Assembly: GCF_932526225.1 (NCBI RefSeq)
Contig: NC_064039.1
Location: forward strand, 10,186,139 to 10,250,138
Direction: 5' to 3'
DNA: 64,000 nt
Source: Nematostella vectensis
Lineage: Eukaryota; Cnidaria; Anthozoa; Actiniaria; Edwardsiidae
The position numbers and the translations under genes are program-made. The notes below the pieces were generated by a model. That model did not search any database. It saw only the letters and a program-made list of their open reading frames with translations, and was not told where the DNA came from. Below are positions 47,413 through 57,789 of the stretch, one piece after another (position 1 is the first letter of the stretch; every line of letters starts with the position of its first letter).

Positions 47413-47530
47413 ATCCGGAATCCGGAATCCATGAAAAAATGAGACTTGAAATCCGGAATCCATGCTACTGGAATCCGGAATCCACACACTAGGATCCGGA
47501 ATCCAAGACTTAAGCTGGAATCCGGAATAC
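47413..47530. repeat. Left subterminal GGAATCCGGAATCC array
   Basis: Six occurrences of the 14-mer (two GGAATCC heptamers, sometimes with one changed base) separated by 8-25 bp. The spacers ATGAAAAAATGAGA and ACACACTAG also occur in the 257-bp relative. Arrays of short motifs inside transposon ends often bind transposase; that role is inferred here. Confidence 0.85.
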
Positions 47531-48785
47531 AAGAATTAGTATAAAAATTATTTTAATATTTGGCTTCTTTTTCCAAAATTCATTTTGATTTATCTGTTTA
47601 TATGCATGTAATTTTCATTTCAACCTTTTGGCGGTTGACGAAGAAGCCATTCCATGGTTATTATTTTATTAGCCAATGAGACGCGGGTAGGTTTGAACAT
47701 GCGATCAATCACCTCCAAGTTCTCGCTTTCTAGCTTCACTCAGGCAAGAATCAACAACAAAGGAGGGTAAGGGCAGATTTATTCTTTCGAATTCTTATTG
47801 ATAATGACATTCAATTATTTAAATATTTATTGTATTGTAAAAAAAACACCCATAAGAAATCGCCTCGCCATATCTGTGAGAACAGGAAGTTCTGATCTCG
47901 ACGAAGTAATCGGTCAAAAGAGTTTTCACTTCAAAACACGTGTAAGTTGGGTGTCTACAAAACGAAGACCTACAACCTGTGACCCCAAAAGCTACGACCC
48001 CAAAAATATTGCCGTTTTTATTAAACCTACCTTGTTTCCCAAAATGGCTACACAGCGTTTTCACGTGGAATCAGTAATCTTTATGAGATAATTAGCTAGT
48101 TCAATTTGTTTTCTTTTAATTGGGAAGGGAAAAGCACTACTTGTGCTTCCAGGTAGTCGTTTCTTAAAACGCTGATAAACTCAGAAACCCGGAAAGTCAC
48201 ACGGTAAAATTTTCGGGTTTTTCTTAAAAAATCTTAATTGCCCGCCAAAGAGCTAACTTACGGGAAATCGCTTCATGTTCTAGTTGTGTCGAGTTGTAGA
48301 AAGTTTTCATCACAGAAAAAAACATTCCACTGCCCGGTATAAAGTGGGCTAATCAAGGCTAACATCAATAAGGTTTCATCTCAGTCTAATGATTTGACAT
48401 TTAGCTGTCACAGTGCGCCTAAAAAATATAAACAGCTTTGCGAAATTAAGTTTTTTTTACAAAATGAAACTTTATTTACTTGTTCTTTGTCTTTCATTTG
48501 AAAAATGCCGATGCAACGGTAATGTTTGGGGTGAAAGTTGTCTACAGACATCGACAAAACTAGGATTTCAATAACTACTACTATAATCTTTAACAGTCAC
48601 GACACGTCAAGACACGTCTGAGGTATGTTTTGATACTCGTATAACAAACAAAGCCATAGCAGGAATCAGAGGGGGGAGGGGAGGTGGCAAAATCACAAAA
48701 TAATCTAAAAACATGTTTGAAAAAATAAGATAAACATGTTGACAAAAAAGGCAACAGAAGAAAATGAGAATGAGTGAAAATGAGA

Positions 48786-51003
48786 GATCCTGCTGATCTA
48801 GATATCGATGGTAAAGTTATCTACGTTTGTGATCAGGGAAATGGCCGAATAAGAGTTATAGACTGCACCTCCCTTTTTGTCATTCGTCTAGGCTTAATCT
48901 AGGTTCCGACACGTCTGAGAATGGAGATGAGGATAGAGATGGGGACGAGGAATGCGCAACTCGGCGTATTCGCCAGGTGACAGTAGGGGACCTTACTTTG
49001 ACATCTGACTCAGAAGAATGAAGTCTCCATTTGGCATTTGCAGATCACACAAGGATCCTTTTACACTCTATGTATCGGACATTCGCGAGCAAATGTTATT
49101 CTCTATCACAAATATTAATTCTGGTGCAAATGGGAACTATTCTGGACAACTGAATGCCATATTATCTTTTGGCCGGACAAGTATCCTAACGTCGATAGCG
49201 GTTACCAGGGATGACGATCACATTCTTGTTGGAGACTGCAAAGAGAACGCTTCTTGTGTCTACGTGTGCTATCTTGTACACAAAACAATCACTCGGACAG
49301 TATCAGGTGTTGTGGCTCCTACAGGAATAGCAGTGACCGAGGAAGGAACTGTGTTCGTCTCATCAAGTAAGATCAACACGCTGCTGACCATGACAGAGGT
49401 GGATCTTATAACCAGTGATAACACCCCAACAGCAATCTCTAGTTCAACGGATGCAGGCCATTGTGATGGTTTAGATGCTCAGTGGAACTCTCCATCAGGG
49501 CTATGTAGCTACCGTAATACGATCTTTGCTTGCGACACTGGTAACAAGGCCGTTAGAATGGTTACATCAGCTGTTTGACTGGTGCATCTCCAGCAGAATA
49601 TGTCGATGTATGCCAATGTGTTCCGCCTGGATAAGAATTGTGAGAAATAGAATTTCCCCGAGAGGTTTGACGAACACAAAAGACAGATAGAACATCTGGC
49701 CGGGTTTTTATTAGATAATGAAGAAAAGGCAAAGGAGAGCACGAATGGCCCTGACATGACAATTCCACGTTGCACCCGACAGTCATTCCAAATCGCGCTT
49801 GACTCACTGACCAGCCTCGCAAACACCTTAACAGAGATCGGCGAAGAGCGAGTCCTGGAGGAGATCAGATTTGCGAGTCTGACAACTCTTTCTGTCGAGT
49901 GCTTCTTCAAAGCCATGCGTGCCGATCATGACATGCCAACTATGGTGGAGTATGCTTATGGACGAGCGCGCTGTGTGGAAGATGACATGCTCCGAATTTA
50001 CCAGAAGCATTTTACATACTTCACAGGGCCGAACTCGTTTTATCCGGAGAAGATTATCTCGGGCGATCCACCAAGTCTGATGCAGAGGCCATCCAAGAAA
50101 ACGCAGACGAAAGAGGGAACTGGTGATGAAACAGAAGACCGCAGACGTGCAGAGACCATGCGGGAATTTACACGGGAGTATGGGAGAGGAGTGCGACAAG
50201 CAAATGTCCGAGCTAAGACAAAAGAGCTGACAGGAACCCTTCCATACTCACTGAGTATGCTGCCTGACCGAATCGAAACGGGCTCAGACGACGTGCTAGA
50301 CTTCGTAAGTGAAGCTCGATCAACGGTCACAGTAAATGACACCGGTGGAAGTACCAGGGTGCAGGTCTTGTACTACAAAGACGAAATCGTCGCCGTCAGA
50401 CACGATCGCCGACGGGACGCATCTCCGTATTGGCTCGCCGTTATGATGGAAGACGTTTTGGTCATCGCTGCATCTGGACGATTCCAGAAGAACAGCGTAA
50501 CTTTCAGATGGCTCGATCAGACTGATGACCATCTGAAATATACCTTCCACGAGGTATGCAACGGCAACTCCCCTAGATGTCTGCTGGCAAAAGTAGAAAG
50601 CCTCACCATTGATGACCAGATCGTAACCATAACTCCCGAAGAAGACATCAAACTTTCGAGAATTGCGAACGGTGATGATCAGACGGTGGAGACACGGGCA
50701 GATGAGAACGAAGAAAGAAAGTGGCTGACAAATGGAGAGTCTTTTTCTACCCCCACAGAAGCAAAAGAAGAGTCGTTTCCGGCGAGAGTGGAAGGGGTTA
50801 GTTTATCAGGTATGCAACGGCAATTCCCCAGATCTCTGCTGGCAAAAGTAGAAAGCCTCACCATTGATGACCAGACCGCAACCATAACTCCCGAAGAAGA
50901 CATAATAATAATTCAAGTTTATTCACATATGACCTCTCGCAGTGTTTCGACTGAATTACAGGTAGAGACACAAAGCTATACTAGCAGCATTACATTACAT
51001 TAA
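48786..51003 (+). pseudogene. NHL-repeat protein gene carried in the large TIR element, broken
   Basis: NHL-like propeller repeats appear from 48,786: IDGKVIYVCDQGNGRIRVID, then in the open frame 49,018-49,578 LYVSDIREQMLFSI, VAPTGIAVTEEGTVFVSSS and NSPSGLCSYRNTIFACDTGN. A frame change, then a segment with one TAG at about 49,650, leads into the second open frame 49,756-51,003, which has NGPDMTIPRCTRQSFQ before it and SLTTLSVECFFKAMRADHDM, YFTGPNSFYPEKI within it. The second part is helical and charged and of unknown function; the SVECFFKAMR segment faintly recalls C-terminal regions of some transposases, but no catalytic motif is visible. The gene is intronless in layout here. It could be a captured host gene or a decayed element protein; no functional product is expected. 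Confidence 0.6.
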
Positions 51004-51250
51004 AGTACTTGTGCGTGACAAAGTCTCTTAGTCTGTTGGTGCGCAAAGACTGCAAGCTGGCCGAGCCCCTGCCTGATCTTAAAGCGTAGGTTATTGCCCT
51101 AGTAATCGTTCCACATCAGACACGGAAAGACACGGAAAGATGAGAACGAAGAAGGAAAGTGGCTGGCTTCTTCTACCCCCACAGACCCACAGAAGCAACA
51201 GAAGAGTCGTTCCCGAGGAGAGTGGAAGGCGTGAGTTTATCAGGACGCTA
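50560..51250 (+). repeat. Internal duplication in the NHL gene 3' end
   Basis: 50,560-50,660 (GCTGGCAAAAGTAGAAAGCC, ATTGATGACCAGATCGTAAC) repeats at 50,816-50,907, and 50,701-50,810 (GATGAGAACGAAGAAAGAAA, AGAGTCGTTTCCGGCGAGAG) repeats at 51,138-51,245. The pattern is a tandem copy of a unit of roughly 250 bp, with foreign DNA at 50,903-51,115 lying between the last two halves. Confidence 0.8.
50903..51115 (-). mobile_element. LINE tail nested in the large TIR element
   Basis: ATAATAATAATTCAAGTTTATT followed by a GTTTCGACTGAATTACAGG stretch resembles, in the same strand sense, the 3' end of the LINE at 21,390-21,545 (TTTATTTAAC...GAGCTGAATTACAGG; TGCGTCTGCTGGTG). It probably is a short 3' fragment of that family, inserted minus strand, and it terminates the 415-codon frame. 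Confidence 0.55.
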
Positions 51251-51767
51251 AACAACGCGTTTCATTTTACGATAGTGATGTCTACTTTAGTTCTTGTTAT
51301 AGGCTCGTGCCAAAATACTTACCATGGCTCTCCTAAACTCGCCCTGATATCCCACCAAAGCGGACCACAATGGCACGGTCAAACAAAATACCAGAGCCTG
51401 ATAATGTGTTTTGATATACAAAGAAGTAGGCATATTCTCAGCAACATTTATTGCCCGATGAGTTAAAAAGGTTTCCTTGATCTATTAAATTTGCAATTTT
51501 TCGACTTATATCGAAGCATAGTTATCCAAGTAACGCACAGACAAAAGATACAGTATGCTTTGATATGCAGTTTTGTTTTTTGACAGTAATAAAAAAACTG
51601 TTTCTTTTAAAATTTCTTGATGTGGTCTACACAACGAGCGACACAACGCAAAACGTTTATAAATGGAATCGAAAGGTAAAAAACAAAACTTTACAGGCAT
51701 TAGAAAGATTTAGAACATATAGGCACTGGAGGTATTAAAAGTTTTGTAAAAAACCTGGAACACAAAA

Positions 51768-51858
51768 ATGGAATCCGGAATCCGGGGGAAAAAACCCACA
51801 TGGAATCCGGAATCCACACACTAGGATCCGGAATCCACACCCTAGGATCCGGAATCCA
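51768..51858. repeat. Right subterminal GGAATCCGGAATCC array
   Basis: Four occurrences of GGAATCCGGAATCC or GGATCCGGAATCC, with spacers ACACACTAG and ACACCCTAG. Followed by AGAACCCTATTGGAGAACCT, which is shared with the small element. Confidence 0.85.
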
Positions 51859-52662
51859 GAACCCTATTGGAGAACCTGTCATGGGGCGATTCTCAAAACC
51901 TTTATTCAAACTATTCTTTCATTTCTACAATTTGTTTGCTATCAGAAATAATAGGAGCCTCACAGATGTCTCAAGAAAACAAAAACTATGCAAATTCTAA
52001 ATGAGGCAATTAAGTATTTTGTATGCGCCAATTTAAAATTAAGGATTATAATATTATCGGATCTAAAAGAGTGAAATATCGGCGAAATTTGTAGTTTTTC
52101 GCGCTTACTTAGCATGCATCACAACTATCGAAAATCATCGAGTGACAATATCAAAATCATCTTGCAGTCTAGTGGCAATTATCATTCATTCCAGCTAAGA
52201 AAGATTCGAAGATAAGTTAACAATAACATAACAAGTTTATCTATGCGCGGGCAAAATGGGTTTTCGTGGCCAGACAACGAAACAGCACATAAAATTTCAA
52301 ACAGAAATTATTCTAATATGAGAAATTTGATACTGAATGGTGTTGACAAAAAAGTAAACATTCTCGAGAGTTTCCCTCTCCGGGGCGACACTTAATTGAC
52401 ACCCTTCGAGATATTTGTTTGTTTAAAAATATGGAAATATGGCAAATAAAATAAGATTCACAGAGGTAACTTCCTTCGAGGCATGTGCTTTCTTGACACA
52501 ACCAATTTTAGTTTTTATCCTGCTTTACAATGTAGACAATAAATGGTTTGCATATCGGGACAGAAAGACCTCAGGACCGTACAGGATTAACAACAAAAAA
52601 GTTTACTTGGGGAAGTGGGGTGGGGCTGGTGCGGCAAAAAAAAATGTTTATTGTGTCGAATT

Positions 52663-52920
52663 TGCCCTGTCATACGTAGATTTTTCGGCTGCAACTTGTC
52701 CCGCAAAAAAATTGTTGCAGGTCGCACGCGCCCTGTCACACGTGATGTTTTTCCTGCGACTTGAAACAATTTGTTGCAGAAAGTAGAAGAGCGTTCTACT
52801 TTTCGTGCGACTTTGAGAAATGCAAAACAAGTTGCAAAGGGGGAAAAAAATGCGCGTGCGATCTGCAACAATTTTTTTGCGAGACAGGTCGCAAGAGTAA
52901 AAACGTACGTGTAGCAGGGC
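52663..52920. mobile_element. MITE with long inverted repeats, copy B
   Basis: Same foldback element as at 30,964-31,220, with few substitutions, inherited through the duplication. Confidence 0.75.
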
Positions 52921-53215
52921 CTTTAGGAGAGATTTCGCAAATGCAAAAATGCTTAAAACCGTAAAAGCACGTGCCAGGGTGGTTTGCGGACATGCCCCCT
53001 CCGCCAAGAAAACGTTTTGGAAGCTTTAGAAATATTGCGAGTATTTGGTTTATGGAGCATGCATCCCCTCTATTGCGAACGCACCCTGTGGGTACCCTGT
53101 GGGACGGGCATGAGGCTTTAAATTGTCATCGTTTAACCACCCGGTCACCGACCAAAGGGCTAGCCTGGTACGAGAGATAGGGAGGCACTAAGGTGGGGGG
53201 GGGGGGGGGTTGAAT

Positions 53216-53500
53216 AGGTTCGCGGATCGGCGAATTCGGCCTCGAAATGCTCACAGATTACGGATTTTTGATAATTATTTCTGCGGATTGGCGGATTTTG
53301 GAAGTACGGCAGATCACGGATCTCTTCACAATTCGGGCGCGGATTTCGGATTTTGACTGCTCCAACGGTCGAATTTCGGATTTTAAATAAATTTCAATCG
53401 ATGCTATTGTTTATCTGTCAAACCATGCGGATTTCAAAAATTTATGCGGATCCACGGATTTGCCCCAAAAATGTAGCGGATCGGCGGATTTACATACCCC
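53216..53500. repeat. CGGATT-rich repeat upstream of GPCR, copy B
   Basis: Counterpart of 31,527-31,812, with a short deletion in the GCGCGGGCGGATTTCGG part. Confidence 0.7.
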
Positions 53501-53654
53501 TATTCACCCCATGGCAAGGCCGCTATATGGTCTTTTGCTAGCTAAGCAAGCGGGGAGGGGGGGGATAAAATGTTACGCAAATCACCATAATATAAAATTT
53601 GCTAAATTTGGGGGAGATACCGCCTTATTAACTCATATATATTTTTTTAAAGGT

Positions 53655-54635
53655 ATGGAGTATTTGGATAGCAGCATGGTGTTTTTGTCCGCAACACGAA
53701 ATCAAACAACTCCAACACACTTTGAGCTGAATGTCATTCTTGCTACGGCATACATATCAGCGGTATTATCTCCACTGACATGCGTAGGGAATGGCGCACT
53801 GTTGTACATCTTGTTCAAGGATCCCTTCAAGAAATTTCGGAAACCGACCACTTTATTCATAGTAAGCCTATCTTTGTCCGACTTTGTTTCCGGTGGACTC
53901 ACCCAAATGTTATATTCGGCCAGAATGTTTATGCGGTTTTACTCAAAAGCACAGGGTGACCAAGGACTATTCTGGACACAAAAGATGGTCAACCACTTTA
54001 TGATAAACATCTCCGTGCTGATTGTGACGGTAATGTCAATAGATCGCTTCCTCTCCATTTATAAGCCGTTCAAATACAAAGTGATCGTGACATCACGCCG
54101 TGTCGCGACATGTAACGCAATCATCTGGGTGTACAGCGTGTTGTTTACCTTGACCAGCTTCACCATGAGCAGAGAGGTCTTCATGCAGATTGACCTTCAC
54201 CTTCACACTACTCTCCCCGTACTCGTCATGATTATTTGCTACGTCAGCATGTATGTCCTTATAAGGAAGAAACAGCACAGACGGGTGAACCTGGAGCTGA
54301 ACACACGCTCGGAGCGAAGTCTGCGAATCCAGAAGAGGGTTTCGGCAACCGTCTTTATGGTGATTTTCCTACTGTTTATTGGACTGATGCCGTTTTTTGT
54401 GGTGGTCAGTATTGGAATTGACTTCCCTGTGTTTACTGAAGAGAAGTGGTTCATCGTGATGAATTACACATGCTTGCCGTTTTTGTTCGTCAATAGTGCG
54501 TTGAACCCTTGGTTGTACGCCTGGCGGCTTACTGATTACAGGCAGGCTTTCTTCGCCATTTTTCACATCAAGACGATGGTCATGGATATCACGACAAGCA
54601 GGTCAACCAATGATGGATCTACGATGGAAAAATGA
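53655..54635 (+). CDS. Class A (rhodopsin-like) GPCR, intronless, copy B
   Basis: 326 codons, same length as copy A and with all receptor landmarks retained (TM1 GN, TM2 LSLSD, DRF after TM3, NPWLY in TM7). I count one amino-acid change (S for N at residue 7) and about six silent changes over 981 bases, while surrounding non-coding DNA has many indels. That contrast suggests either selection to keep the protein or simply a young duplicate. It lies downstream of the large TIR element, which separates it from much of the duplicated 5' flank. Confidence 0.9.
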   Translation: MEYLDSSMVFLSATRNQTTPTHFELNVILATAYISAVLSPLTCVGNGALLYILFKDPFKKFRKPTTLFIVSLSLSDFVSGGLTQMLYSARMFMRFYSKAQGDQGLFWTQKMVNHFMINISVLIVTVMSIDRFLSIYKPFKYKVIVTSRRVATCNAIIWVYSVLFTLTSFTMSREVFMQIDLHLHTTLPVLVMIICYVSMYVLIRKKQHRRVNLELNTRSERSLRIQKRVSATVFMVIFLLFIGLMPFFVVVSIGIDFPVFTEEKWFIVMNYTCLPFLFVNSALNPWLYAWRLTDYRQAFFAIFHIKTMVMDITTSRSTNDGSTMEK

Positions 54636-55755
54636 CAGGTTTACTACTGCATCGCATAGCCGTAGCAGGTCACGAACGATCGGCGGGGGGGGGGGGGGGG
54701 GGGGGAGGGAACAATACAGAAAGATTAACAAAACATTGGGGGGGCACAGCCACGCCCCTTCTGGTTATTCCTTTCATTTTTTAATATAGCCGGGGGGGGG
54801 GGGGGGGGGTAGGTAAGGCACAAAGCAATATTTGGGGGCTAGGGATGAGGGGAGGGTGGAGAGGGGGGGGTGGGGGGTTAGGCCCCTAGTGCACCACCCC
54901 TTGCTACGGCCCTATCTCAGCTCCAAGTACCTTGGTAAGGCACAAAGCAATATCTGGGGGGTAGGGGTGGGGGTAGGGTGGAGAGGGGGGGGTGGTGAGC
55001 AAAGGGAAGGGGATACTCACAGACATCTACTTGCTGATTTCAATGTCAAGATGGTGACATGAGAAACACCAAGCAAATGCTTGCAGGGAAGGGGGAGGTG
55101 GGAGGTGTGAAGGGAGAGGTGTACAAAAACCACCCTTTAGCACCGAGCTAAGTGGTCGCTTAAAAGGTTTGCAAGGAAAGCCATGAAATGCTGTATATCT
55201 TACAGCGTTTCCTCTCCAACTTTTGAAAAACAAAAAATAAAAATACTTGGGCTATATATAGGACACCTTAAATTCCCAGTGCTCCCTTGAGTGTAAAAAA
55301 TTGACAAATAATTTGTAGACATTTTTTCTGGGTTAAATTTTTGTTAATAAGCTATTATTATTATTATTTACATAGATGGTTGTATACTTAAATAAATATG
55401 TATAAATTATGACATTTTTCATCTTTTTCATATGCACTTTCATTATTTCATTATTATCTAAAAAATAATCTAATAATGACAACAGAATAATCTTTTTCTT
55501 TTTTAACATTTCTATAAATATATATTTCATTATTTACTGTTTTCGAAATTTTGTGACTACAGTTTAAATTCCGTGACTATATAAAATACAGAGTATTTAT
55601 TTGTTATAATAAATATATAATATACATGTATCTAAGGTTTTTTTTAAATTCCTATGTGAATAACAATAACAATAACACTAATAATAAATTATATTAAATT
55701 AATAAATTCTCTGTTTTTCAGAAAACCTGTGTCAAAGTACCACAGGTAGTCCATT
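54636..55755. other. GPCR 3' flank with G tracts, copy B
   Basis: Counterpart of 32,955-34,049, with G runs of different length at about 54,685 and 54,792. No coding exon seen. Confidence 0.6.
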
Positions 55756-56722
55756 TCACAGTGACTTGATCATGTAGCCTATGTGATTGGCTAGCTTTAT
55801 CAGCATTTCTTTCATGTCCTGCAATATTCCTATGTTTCTGACGATACACAGCATTACATGACCCATGTTGTCTGTACTGTCACTGGTTGGTTGACCTTTC
55901 AGTTTCCATCCCCTACAAAGATGCATGCAATTACACTTGGGTTAGAGTATTGAACAGTATATAAGAAGGGTGGATGTGTGTGGGGGGGGGGGGGGGGGGG
56001 GAAGGGGGGGGGGGAGGTGGGAGGGGTGTGTGTGGAGGGGAGGGAGGGGGTGGAAGGGCCAAAAGCCAAGAGACAGGACCTATTATTGGGAATTTTTCTT
56101 CATATACAAAAACATATATAAATTCATATTCTACTGCAGTGTTTGTATCGATTGCTAGAATATATATTATTAATACTAGAATTAAGGCCCTGCATAAAGC
56201 AGAGCCTCACAATTATTGTCCTGTTTATGTACAATTGTTAAAAAAGAAATTGGTTTCAAGAGCTGGTTATAAACTTTGTTACTTCCATAAGTTGCTATAC
56301 TATCCATAAATTCCCTCTAAAGAGAGGTTTGTATAAGTATAAGATAAAGAAAGTGAAGACCTTAGGGCATATATAATGTTATATAATTTTCTATATGATC
56401 AAACTAATGGATTGTGTAACTAGTATAAAGTAAATAAAAAAGTCATATATCTTTCTCTAGAATTTTCCATATAAATCTAATAAAATGGAAGTGTAGCAAG
56501 TTTTGTTTAATATTTCTATGATAAAGGTAAATTAAAAAAGAGAAAGATCTTGTTTACTCACCAGGAAGCTTTTTGTTTTCCTCGTCCAAAGCTTGTTCCA
56601 GTCCTCTAAAAGCAGGCATTCGCTGGGGCTCAATGCTGTTCGACAATAACTGTTAAAGCAAAAAGAGAATACACATCAGCATAGATAGGAAAGTTATTTA
56701 TAACAAACTATCCTTACCAGCC

Positions 56723-56793
<71 letters not shown>

Positions 56794-57789
56794 TCCCAAA
56801 AATAATCCAAATCAACTTACCGTTTTCTTGATCCAGCAGATTAATGTCATGTAAGCTCGAGGCAGTTTCTGACACAAGTTTTATGGCAGCGTTAAATCGC
56901 GCCAAAAGAAACCGATCGCTCTCTAGAATATCTGCATTCGTCGGCTGAAATATAAAAATGACCACCTTTTAACAACATTTCAAGCATTAAATACATTTAT
57001 TCCGGAAATATATCAATGAAATGGTAAGATAAGAGCCTATTAAAAATTTAGGGGCTTTCGCAAAAAGGTTTTTCTTTTTACACGTGGAATTTTGCGAATA
57101 GAGGATTTTTACAAACTAGATCTACACAGTTGAAAGTCCCAAGTCTGCACATCATATTTGTTCGATGAACAGGGAAAACTGGCAATTGTTCTATATATTG
57201 ATCTATTCGTATGTGATCTTAAATTTAAAAAAAAATCACTTACATTTTCATGGGCAGGCGATGCCAAAGCGAAGGTTAAGTCCCGCACATCGCTTGGCGA
57301 CAGACCTCTTGCCTCTAGCTGGTTTCTCACAAGCTCTAGCTGATTTAGAGTGGAAAGACATCAATGTCAGGAATTAAAATCCAATTACAAGAATTATTTG
57401 TAGCAAATAAATCATTAGCCTACACTAAGTGAAAAATGAAAAATCACAGTTAAGTACAAAATAAATGATATACGACTGCTGCAATTGTACTACACAGGTA
57501 GGGTCAGATCTACTATCTTCCTATCTGTCTATAGTTTTACCTCTTCAGTCAGTACTAAATAAATATGAACAGGAAATTGTATAAAGCGGTCTTCAATGCC
57601 CCCGCATTCAAGTCGATTCAGTAGTCTTTCACCCACCTGCATTATTTGACATGCATTAGCTGATCGGTTTAATTCCTCCAGTAACTGATGGAATCTCTCC
57701 CTTTGCTTTTTGGTCAAGCCAATATCTTCTTCATGGATGCCCAGCATTTTGACTTTGTTTTCAATGTTAACAGTTCCTCGTTTGTCCAT
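55756..57789 (-). pseudogene. Unrecognised 254-residue gene, copy B, frameshifted
   Basis: Counterpart exons: 57,789-57,541 (intact), 57,339-57,244, 56,944-56,821, 56,649-56,562 and 55,912-55,756. Exon 2 lost its original acceptor through a short deletion; a new CAG three codons further keeps frame, dropping three residues. Exon 3 has a 47-nt internal deletion between two TTGA copies. Exon 4 gained one T (GTTTTCC for GTTTCC). Exon 5 gained a GGTT duplication of 4 nt. The three exon indels break the frame, so no normal protein can be made from this copy unless splicing differs. The intron next to exon 3 holds a C67 run. Confidence 0.75.
56724..56790. repeat. C67 homopolymer
   Basis: Sixty-seven consecutive C between exons 3 and 4 of the copy B 254-residue gene. 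The copy A counterpart (34,997-35,012) is only two short C runs split by a T. Confidence 0.95.

Larger units (their letters stand above)
47396..51889. mobile_element. Large TIR element, 4,494 bp, 6-bp target duplication
   Basis: Left end TCGCCCTATGACAGG, right end CCTGTCATGGGGCGA (inverse TCGCCCCATGACAGG). It is flanked by TTCTCA on both sides (47,390-47,395 and 51,890-51,895); copy A has a single TTCTCA at 30,195-30,200. Inside each end is an array of GGAATCCGGAATCC units (47,413-47,530 and 51,768-51,858). The interior carries a broken NHL-repeat protein gene and a small LINE-tail insertion. No recognisable transposase was found. The superfamily is unclear: the 6-bp duplication and short TIR with subterminal repeats fit a cut-and-paste DNA transposon. 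Confidence 0.88.

Noticed and set aside
56714-56820. Glycine-rich reading frame on the minus strand
   Set aside because: It is the translation of the C67 homopolymer.
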